This document shows positions 58,148-64,000 of a stretch of 64,000 nucleotides of DNA, piece by piece. The notes under the pieces were generated by a model. It did not search any database, had not been told where the DNA came from, and was given only the letters and a program-made list of their open reading frames with translations. Source of the DNA: an uncultured bacterium (GTDB lineage: Bacteria; Cyanobacteriota; Vampirovibrionia; Gastranaerophilales; Gastranaerophilaceae). Location of the stretch: the NCBI GenBank assembly GCA_949284985.1, contig CASDWY010000023.1, positions 1-64,000 on the forward strand, in the 5' to 3' direction. Both the position numbers and the translations under genes were made by a program. Numbering within the stretch: position 1 is the stretch's first letter; the number at the start of each line of letters is the position of its first letter.

Positions 58148-59071
58148 TTAATGATTGTTTGGATTCTTTATAATTTGTACAGATCGCACCTCAGAAAAAT
58201 CTTGTCTGGCTTCTTTTATCTTGTTTCTAATATCATCATCAAGACTCCTACCGCCAACTAACCTATCTACAAAACCATTATTAAGCTTAACGGCTTTTTT
58301 AAGTGCTCCAATATCCTCTAAAATATCTTTTATTTGCTCAAAATCATACCCAAATCCATGCTTAGATTGATAAGTAAGAATTTCACCAGTAGGAGAAACT
58401 ATATCCTCTCCTCCTTTTTCGAAATATATTTTAAAAATAGATTTCAAATCTTGCAACTCACATTGCATAGTACTAATTGCCTGCTGAATACGCAAATATC
58501 TTTCAAAAAGATAATCAATATTATTAATTTGCTTAATCTGCCAATCATATTTTTTGTCATAAAGTTTTTTTAATTTTGGATATGCAAGAGCAAGACCCAA
58601 AGTATCACCCATTGCTCTATGTCTGTCTTTTATATCAATTTCAAACTTTTTCATCAAATTATCCAAACCATGAGAAATCAAATCAGGATAAACTTCTTTA
58701 AACATAAACTCTGTATCTATACGAGCATTTTTTATACCTTTTCCTGTAGTTCTTTTAGCCGCCTCATTTATATATGAATAATCAAAAATAGCATTATGAG
58801 CTACAATCGGGTAATCACCAATAAACTCAAGAATTTTAGGCATAACTTCTTCTTCAGTAGGGGCATCAGCTACCATTTCTTCAGTTATTCCATGAATAGC
58901 AATAGATGACTTTCTAATATGTTGTTGCGGATTAATTAGAGTTTCATAACTATCTTTTATAACGCCATTTTCAAGACGCACAGCTGCAAATTCAACCATT
59001 CTTTCTTTTGTATAATCCAGACCAGTTGTTTCTGTATCCAAAACTATTTCAATAACTTTTTTTCTTGGCAT
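58148..59071 (-). CDS. DnaQ/PolC-like 3'-5' exonuclease
   Basis: A 307-residue protein. The DEDDh exonuclease domain (about 1-165) has motif I DTETTGLDY, motif II VAHNAIFDYSYI and motif III HRAMGDTLGLALAY. The His of HRAMGD marks the DEDDh type. The C-terminal 140 residues are helical with no known domain. It resembles epsilon-type proofreaders and Exo domains of PolC, but is fused to neither a polymerase nor a UvrC-like nuclease, so a role in repair or in RNA turnover is possible. Confidence 0.92.
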   Translation of the reverse strand: MPRKKVIEIVLDTETTGLDYTKERMVEFAAVRLENGVIKDSYETLINPQQHIRKSSIAIHGITEEMVADAPTEEEVMPKILEFIGDYPIVAHNAIFDYSYINEAAKRTTGKGIKNARIDTEFMFKEVYPDLISHGLDNLMKKFEIDIKDRHRAMGDTLGLALAYPKLKKLYDKKYDWQIKQINNIDYLFERYLRIQQAISTMQCELQDLKSIFKIYFEKGGEDIVSPTGEILTYQSKHGFGYDFEQIKDILEDIGALKKAVKLNNGFVDRLVGGRSLDDDIRNKIKEARQDFSEVRSVQIIKNPNNH

Positions 59072-59162
59072 TCTTTGTCTCCCTTAAGCAAAAGTTTATC
59101 ATAAAAGTGCAAAATCAAAAAATTTGTAATAAAATAAAAAGAAAAAATATAAAGGGAAACAA

Positions 59163-60491
59163 ATGGAAAGAAAACCAGTTGTAGCGATAGTAGGAAGACC
59201 AAATGTAGGAAAGTCTACATTTGTTAACAGACTTATAGGCACAAGAAAAAGCATAGTTGACGATATACCAGGAGTTACACGCGACAGAATATATTTTGAT
59301 GTTGAATGGCAAGATAAACATTTTACCGTAATTGATACAGGTGGAATTATTCCCGGTGACGAAGATGAAATAATGCTTAATATTTTTACACAAGCACAAA
59401 TAGCTTGTGACGAAGCAGACAAAATAATTTTTGTTGTTGATGGTAAAGACGGAATAAATCCTATAGATTTTGATATAGCAAATATTTTAAGAAGAAGCAA
59501 AAAAGAGATTTTTTTAGCAGTAAATAAAATTGATTCACCACACCAAGCAAATAACATAGCTTATTTTTATGAACTAGCTATAGGTGAACCTATTGCTATG
59601 TCAGCATTACATGGTGATGGTGGTGTGGGTGATATTCTAGATGCCGTTACAAAAAATTTCGAATACTCCAAAGCAGAAGTCGAAAATAATATAATAAAAA
59701 TTGCAATTGTAGGAAAACCAAATGCAGGCAAATCAAGCATAGTAAACGCTTTACTTGGAGAAGAAAGAGTTATAGTGTCGGATATTTCTGGTACAACAAG
59801 AGACAGCATTGACTCTAAAGTAAAATATGAAGGTCAAGAATTTTTACTCATTGACACAGCCGGTATAAGAAAAAAATCAAAAGTTGACTGGGGAATTGAA
59901 AAATTTGCGGTTGACAGAGCAATAAGAGCTATAAGGGGTTGTGATGTCGCTGTATTAGTTATAGATGCTCAAGAAGGATTAAGTGATCAAGACAAAAAAA
60001 TTGCCCAAACAATTCTTGAAGCAGGACGTGCAATGATTCTTGCTGTTAACAAGTGGGATTTAATTGAAGATAAACAAACAAACTCTCCTCAAAAATATGA
60101 AAAAAATTTACAAAATGAAGCTCCATTTTTGAGTTACATACCTAAAATTTTTATATCTGCCATAACAAAACAAAGGTTAGTTAGCCTCTATAAACAGTCA
60201 ATCGAAGCTCACAAAGAATGGACTAAAAGGGTTTCCACAAGCGTACTAAATAAAGTTATTTCTGAAGCTGTTGCAATGAACCCACCAACCTCAAAACATG
60301 GTAAAAGACTCAAAGTTTTATATACAACTCAAGTAAAAGCAGAACCGCCTACATTTGTTATGTTTGTAAATAATGGTGATTTACTTGTTGAAAGTTATCG
60401 CAGATATCTTGAAAATAAACTCAGAGAGGCATTTGGTTTTTTGGGAACCCCAATAAAACTCACAGAAAGAGAACGAAAGGAAAAAGATTAA
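59163..60491 (+). CDS. der: GTPase Der (EngA)
   Basis: A 442-residue essential GTPase for 50S ribosome assembly. Two tandem G domains are present: GRPNVGKST (11-19) with DTGG and NKID, and GKPNAGKSS with DTAGIRKKSKVDWGIEKF and NKWD. The C-terminal KH-like domain contains NPPTSKHGKRLKVLYTTQ and VMFVNNGDLL. AGGGA precedes the ATG. The stop codon shares a base with the plsY start (TAATG). Confidence 0.97.
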   Translation: MERKPVVAIVGRPNVGKSTFVNRLIGTRKSIVDDIPGVTRDRIYFDVEWQDKHFTVIDTGGIIPGDEDEIMLNIFTQAQIACDEADKIIFVVDGKDGINPIDFDIANILRRSKKEIFLAVNKIDSPHQANNIAYFYELAIGEPIAMSALHGDGGVGDILDAVTKNFEYSKAEVENNIIKIAIVGKPNAGKSSIVNALLGEERVIVSDISGTTRDSIDSKVKYEGQEFLLIDTAGIRKKSKVDWGIEKFAVDRAIRAIRGCDVAVLVIDAQEGLSDQDKKIAQTILEAGRAMILAVNKWDLIEDKQTNSPQKYEKNLQNEAPFLSYIPKIFISAITKQRLVSLYKQSIEAHKEWTKRVSTSVLNKVISEAVAMNPPTSKHGKRLKVLYTTQVKAEPPTFVMFVNNGDLLVESYRRYLENKLREAFGFLGTPIKLTERERKEKD

Positions 60492-61090
60492 TGTCAAATC
60501 AAATATTGTACATCATTTTAACAGTTATAATTGCCTATTTAATAGGTTCAATTCCAACCGGGTATATTGTAGTAAAACTTTTAAAAGGCGAAGATATTAG
60601 GAAGATTGGCTCGGGTTCTACCGGAGCAACAAATGTGAAAAGAGTTTTGGGCAAAGGATGGTTTTTTGGTGTAATGCTTTTAGACGCATTAAAAGGAGCT
60701 GTACCTGTTATACTAGCAAAACATTTTGATACTACGACAGGGATTTTAGCTGTTGCAGCTGCCATTTTTGTATTAATAGGACATTCAAAATCCATATTCT
60801 TAAAATTTACAGGAGGCAAATCCGTTGCATCAGGAGTTGGCACAATCCTTGCTCTTTGCTGGCAAGTTGGACTTTTAATTGCCATAATATGGGGAATAAT
60901 TACTTATATTTCAAGATATGTTTCGCTAGGCTCAATCATTGCACTGAGTCTTTCACCTATGCTAATGTATCTGCTACATCAACCAATTGCGTATATAGTC
61001 TATTGCACAATAGGTGCAATTTACATAATATATCTACACAGAGAAAATATTAAACGTCTTTTAAGCGGTAACGAAAACAAAGTAAGATAA
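60491..61090 (+). CDS. plsY: glycerol-3-phosphate acyltransferase PlsY
   Basis: A 199-residue integral inner-membrane enzyme that acylates glycerol-3-phosphate with acyl-phosphate, the first step of phospholipid synthesis. Signatures are YLIGSIPTGYIVVKLLKGEDIRKIGSGSTGATNVKRVLGK, read over the first loop, and HSKSIFLKFTGGKSVASGVG. Five helices are expected. It is translationally coupled to der. Confidence 0.96.
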   Translation: MSNQILYIILTVIIAYLIGSIPTGYIVVKLLKGEDIRKIGSGSTGATNVKRVLGKGWFFGVMLLDALKGAVPVILAKHFDTTTGILAVAAAIFVLIGHSKSIFLKFTGGKSVASGVGTILALCWQVGLLIAIIWGIITYISRYVSLGSIIALSLSPMLMYLLHQPIAYIVYCTIGAIYIIYLHRENIKRLLSGNENKVR

Positions 61091-61106
61091 ATCAAAAGAG
61101 GCAAAA

Positions 61107-61523
61107 ATGAGTATTAGAAACGGAAAATTTCAAATCAATACACGCGGATTTACCGACATTATTGATATCACTCAAAAAGTAAAAAACGAAGTTTATAAAC
61201 ACAACATTAAAGACGGTCTTGCACATATTTATGTAGCCGGTTCGACAGCGTCAATTACAGCAATAGAATACGAACCAGGATTATTAAAAGATTTTCCAAA
61301 TGCATTAGACAAAATTGCACCTTCGAAAGAATTTTATCATCATGATGATACCTGGCACGACGGCAACGGACATGCTCATATCCGAGCAGCCTTAATTGGC
61401 AATTCTTTTTCTGTTCCTTTGGTTGATGGTGCATTACAACTGGGAACTTGGCAACAAATAGTTCTGGTTGACTTTGATAACAAACCAAGAGTAAGAAATA
61501 TAACAGTCCAACTTATAGACTAA
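61107..61523 (+). CDS. YjbQ/UPF0047 family protein
   Basis: A 138-residue protein of the UPF0047 family. Characteristic segments are HIYVAGSTASITAIEYEPGLLKDF, HDDTWHDGNGHAHIRAALIGNSFSVPLVDGAL, cut here at HAHIRAALIG, and GTWQQIVLVDFDNKPRVR. The conserved histidines (HHDDTWHDGNGHAH) suggest a metal site. Homologues show weak thiamine-phosphate synthase activity, but the physiological role is unsettled. Third gene of the der-plsY run; its end overlaps convergent comM by 4 bp. Confidence 0.93.
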   Translation: MSIRNGKFQINTRGFTDIIDITQKVKNEVYKHNIKDGLAHIYVAGSTASITAIEYEPGLLKDFPNALDKIAPSKEFYHHDDTWHDGNGHAHIRAALIGNSFSVPLVDGALQLGTWQQIVLVDFDNKPRVRNITVQLID

Positions 61524-63064
61524 TATTCACTTCCTACCAATTCTCTATATTGCAGACACTGCGCAATATGTTTTATTTGAATTTTCTCAGATTTATCAAG
61601 GTCAGCAATAGTTCTTGAAAGCTTCAAAATTCTATCATAAGAACGCCCAGAAAGTCCAAATTTAGCTATCGCTGTCTTCATAAAATCTGCCGAGTCATCA
61701 TCAATTTTGCAAAACATTTTAACAAGTTTTGGAGTAAGTTGTGAATTAGTAAAAATTCCAAATTCTTTATACCTTGCAATTTGAATATTTCTTGCAGCTA
61801 CGACCCTTTTTCTAATATCAAAAGAGCTTTCTGACGGCGCAGTCATACCTACAAGCTCCTCCGGAGTAAGTCTTGGAACTTCAATCTGCATATCAATCCT
61901 ATCAAGCAAAGGTCCGGAAAGTTTTGAGCGGTAACGTTGTATTTGAAAATCATTGCATACACACTCTTTTTGAGAATCTCCCAAATACCCACAAGGACAA
62001 GGGTTCATAGATGCCAACAAAATAAAATCAGCAGGATATTTTACAGCACTTTTTGCCCTTGAAATACATATCTCTCCATCCTCCAGAGGTTGCCGTAAGA
62101 CTTCCAAAACATTTCTAGGGAATTCTACTATTTCATCCAAAAACAAAACCCCTCTGTGTGCAAGCGTAATTTCACCAGGCTTTGGAGAAGAACCCCCACC
62201 TATTATTCCAATCCCAGATGCCGAATGATGCACAACACGAAAAGGTCTGCTATTTATCAGCGGTCGATCTTTTGTTAAAAGACCTGAAATACTATAAATT
62301 TTTGTAATTTCAAGTGCTTCATCTAACTCTAATGGAGGCAATATTGAAGCAAAACACTTTGCCAATAAAGTTTTTCCTGAACCTGGCGGTCCAACCATAA
62401 GTATATTATGTCCCCCAGCAGCTGCAATCTCCAGAGCTTTTTTGGCTTTCACTTGACCTTTTACATCCTTAAAATCAAATTTATATTCATCATGAACATT
62501 ATTTAACAATGAACCAATATCTACCGAAACTCGTTCTAAGCCAACATGAGTTTCATCTTGTGCAAAATGATTAACAACATCACAAAGCGTTTTTGCACTA
62601 TAAACATTAACACCCGAGACCAACGCTGCTTCATATTTATTATCAGCAGGTACAATTACATTTTTAATACCAAGTTTTTTTAAGCCTGCAACCGTAGGAA
62701 GTACACTATCAACCGCCTTTAAACTGCCATCAAGCGACAACTCACCAATAAAAGCATACTCATCAGCGGCTTCAATTTGCAAAATTCCATCTGCTGCCAT
62801 AATCCCAACTGCTATTGGTAAGTCATAACACGACCCCACTTTTTTTATATCAGCAGGCGCCAAATTTACTATTATTTTTTTCCCGGGAAAAGGAAACCCG
62901 GAATTTTTTATGGCAGAACGAACACGCTCCTTTGCTTCATTTACCGCTAAATCCGGAAGCCCCACAACTAAAAAAGACGGAACGCCCAAATTTAAATCAA
63001 CTTCAACTGAAATTTCATAGCTCTCTAACCCAATTACAGCGGCAGTTTTAACGTTTGAAACCAT
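61520..63064 (-). CDS. comM: YifB/ComM-family Mg-chelatase-like ATPase
   Basis: A 514-residue AAA+ helicase-like protein. The N-terminal Lon-like domain has VPSFLVVGLPDLAVNEAKERVRSAI and PFPGKKIIVNLAPADIKK, then Walker A VGPPGSGKTLLAKC, Walker B VLFLDEIVEF, and the zinc-like NPCPCGYLGDSQKECVC. In naturally competent bacteria ComM drives branch migration during transformation. Together with type IV pilin-like genes here it is consistent with DNA uptake, though the family is widely distributed. Confidence 0.95.
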   Translation of the reverse strand: MVSNVKTAAVIGLESYEISVEVDLNLGVPSFLVVGLPDLAVNEAKERVRSAIKNSGFPFPGKKIIVNLAPADIKKVGSCYDLPIAVGIMAADGILQIEAADEYAFIGELSLDGSLKAVDSVLPTVAGLKKLGIKNVIVPADNKYEAALVSGVNVYSAKTLCDVVNHFAQDETHVGLERVSVDIGSLLNNVHDEYKFDFKDVKGQVKAKKALEIAAAGGHNILMVGPPGSGKTLLAKCFASILPPLELDEALEITKIYSISGLLTKDRPLINSRPFRVVHHSASGIGIIGGGSSPKPGEITLAHRGVLFLDEIVEFPRNVLEVLRQPLEDGEICISRAKSAVKYPADFILLASMNPCPCGYLGDSQKECVCNDFQIQRYRSKLSGPLLDRIDMQIEVPRLTPEELVGMTAPSESSFDIRKRVVAARNIQIARYKEFGIFTNSQLTPKLVKMFCKIDDDSADFMKTAIAKFGLSGRSYDRILKLSRTIADLDKSEKIQIKHIAQCLQYRELVGSEY

Positions 63065-63072
63065 ATGAATTA

Positions 63073-63801
63073 CTACCTGTCTCGAAGTTTTGCAAGTAGT
63101 TTAAGTATTTCCACATACAACCATATCAAAGTAACCAATAAACCAAATGCACCATACCACTCATATTGGCGATCCAAACCGTTTATCGCTCCATTTTCAA
63201 TAAAATCAAAATCTAAAAGCAAATTTAATGCAGCAATACAACAAATTACAACACTAAACAATATACTCAACGGTCCAGAAGAATAAAAAACAGGAAGAGA
63301 TATTCCCAAAAATGATAAAATTATCGCTACCAAATAAAAAAGCCCAACACCAAACGTAGCAATCATAATAGTAGATCTAAATTGCTCCGTAACCCTAATA
63401 ACTCTTGTTTTATACAAAAAGAACAGTGAAAACATTGTCAAAAAGGTTAATATAATAGCTTGAGAAACCAAACCATCAAACTGCGCATTATAAACAGCAG
63501 AAATTGAACCCAAAAAAGCCCCCTCACAAAACGCATAAACAGGGACCAATAAATTCCAAGCTTTACGTGCAAAAATTATAATCATAGCCACCACTGTTCC
63601 AACTACCGCAGCAATTATTCCATACTGCATAACTTTATCAACATAACCGAGTGAATATTGATAAAACATTGCGCCAAAAGATACACACAGTATCAAAAAC
63701 ATAACGAAAAGTTTATTAAGCGTACCACTAACTGTCATCGGCATTGAACTAATATAGTCATTTTGACGATTCATAACATTTTCTAAAACAGGATTAGCCA
63801 T
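63073..63801 (-). CDS. Bax inhibitor-1/YccA-like membrane protein
   Basis: A 242-residue protein with seven predicted helices. The N-terminal soluble segment (MANPVLENVMNRQ) leads into helices; NLLVPVYAFCEGAFLGSISAVYNAQF and LDFDFIENGAINGL are family hallmarks. The charged C-terminus, KLLAKLRDR, follows the last helix. Bacterial BI-1/YccA proteins modulate membrane proteases such as FtsH or conduct Ca2+; no specific link here. It is 8 bp upstream of comM on the same strand. Confidence 0.9.
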   Translation of the reverse strand: MANPVLENVMNRQNDYISSMPMTVSGTLNKLFVMFLILCVSFGAMFYQYSLGYVDKVMQYGIIAAVVGTVVAMIIIFARKAWNLLVPVYAFCEGAFLGSISAVYNAQFDGLVSQAIILTFLTMFSLFFLYKTRVIRVTEQFRSTIMIATFGVGLFYLVAIILSFLGISLPVFYSSGPLSILFSVVICCIAALNLLLDFDFIENGAINGLDRQYEWYGAFGLLVTLIWLYVEILKLLAKLRDR

Positions 63802-63882
63802 AATATTTCTCCTAAACTGTCATCAATATAAATATAATAACATATTTATAAAAAAAAATAGTAAAAAATTAATCTAAAATTA

Positions 63883-63903
63883 ATAATCAAAATACTTGAT
63901 TAT
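63883..63903. promoter_or_regulatory. 8-bp inverted repeat upstream of the last gene
   Basis: ATAATCAA and TTGATTAT, 5 nt apart, lie 40 bp before the ATG at 63943. The half-site AATCAA also forms the core of the 22-bp palindrome at 29410-29431. In A+T-rich DNA this may be chance. Confidence 0.25.
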
Positions 63904-63942
63904 CCAATATGCTCATGCGAAAATTAAGCCAAGAGGTTTAAA

Positions 63943-64000
63943 ATGGTTGAGAACAATTTAGTTTATCTGTTGGATAATAAAATTTATATTAATTTAACCA
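63943..64000 (+). CDS. start of a probable radical SAM protein, cut by the window edge
   Basis: The ATG at 63943 has AGAGG six nucleotides upstream. The 19 readable codons give MVENNLVYLLDNKIYINLT, an N-terminus that typically precedes N-x-C-x3-C-x2-C in radical SAM proteins associated with the TatD family. The cluster itself lies beyond 64000, so the call is provisional. Confidence 0.45.
   Translation, partial: MVENNLVYLLDNKIYINLT

Noticed and set aside
59099-59557. A hydrophobic 152-codon frame antisense to der
   Set aside because: Shadow of the first Der G domain; der is unambiguous.
1-64000. CRISPR arrays, insertion sequences, integrases or prophage genes
   Set aside because: No evenly spaced direct repeats, transposase or phage structural genes were found; the phage-tip-like glycine domains are in pilin genes.

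Overview
The window is A+T-rich, densely coded bacterial chromosome with short intergenic gaps and no insertion sequence, integrase, CRISPR array or rRNA. The organism is a diderm: an MlaA/VacJ-type outer-membrane lipid-transport protein is encoded at 45635-47824, and nine type IV pilin-like precursors are present. A large Bacillus-type SRP RNA (Alu plus S domain) lies at 55835-56095. Several genes resemble those I associate with gut non-photosynthetic Cyanobacteria (Melainabacteria/Vampirovibrionia, Gastranaerophilales): many FTLAE-type prepilins, a GH57/DUF3536 enzyme, a WhiG/FliA-type sigma factor and a UPF0237-UPF0210 pair. That lineage call is inference; no marker gene here proves it.

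Layout. 1-800: end of a prepilin gene. 868-6765: murA with a small overlapping gene, an exported protein, cytidine deaminase, a PadR regulator, a TPR protein and an exported SH3-like protein. 6776-12568: one giant 1930-residue protein that carries a papain-type Q/C/H/N residue set separated by a very long insertion. 12704-13486: amino-acid-type binding lipoprotein. 13483-19898 (minus): a probable operon of phosphohexomutase, gcvT, gcvH, gcvPA, an ACT protein, UPF0210 and dCMP deaminase; gcvPB is absent. 19970-31900: orphan ABC permease, YbgC thioesterase, TPR, PilZ, an M16 peptidase pair, GH57, OB-fold protein, ROK kinase, RmuC and a small unknown protein. 32027-32193: tRNA-Gln with its promoter and terminator. 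32395-32799: a bacteriohemerythrin gene broken by one in-frame TAA.

32929-44384 is the most distinctive region. Six tandem prepilin genes follow one promoter: three large proteins that join a pilin N-terminus to a glycine-rich, adhesin-like domain, then three small paralogues. A seventh prepilin lies on the other strand, and an eighth is a 998-residue cysteine-rich protein with two calcium-loop-like motifs. All have Ala rather than Gly before the predicted cleavage site. One large protein lacks Glu5, as the tip pseudopilin GspK does. I infer a pilus-tip or secretion-pseudopilus adhesin complex.

44411-64000: ABC ATPase, TspO, the MlaA-hydrolase fusion, a zinc-ribbon protein, a CoA-disulfide-reductase-like enzyme with a near-leaderless promoter, a protein with a CarD/UvrD-like tail, two sigma factors flanking a glycine-zipper protein, tandem UspA, SRP RNA, a low-complexity protein paired with a GDGNN-repeat protein whose leader has a perfect 14-bp inverted repeat, a DnaQ-like exonuclease, Der, PlsY, YjbQ, ComM, a Bax-inhibitor-1-like protein, and the first codons of a probable radical SAM gene.
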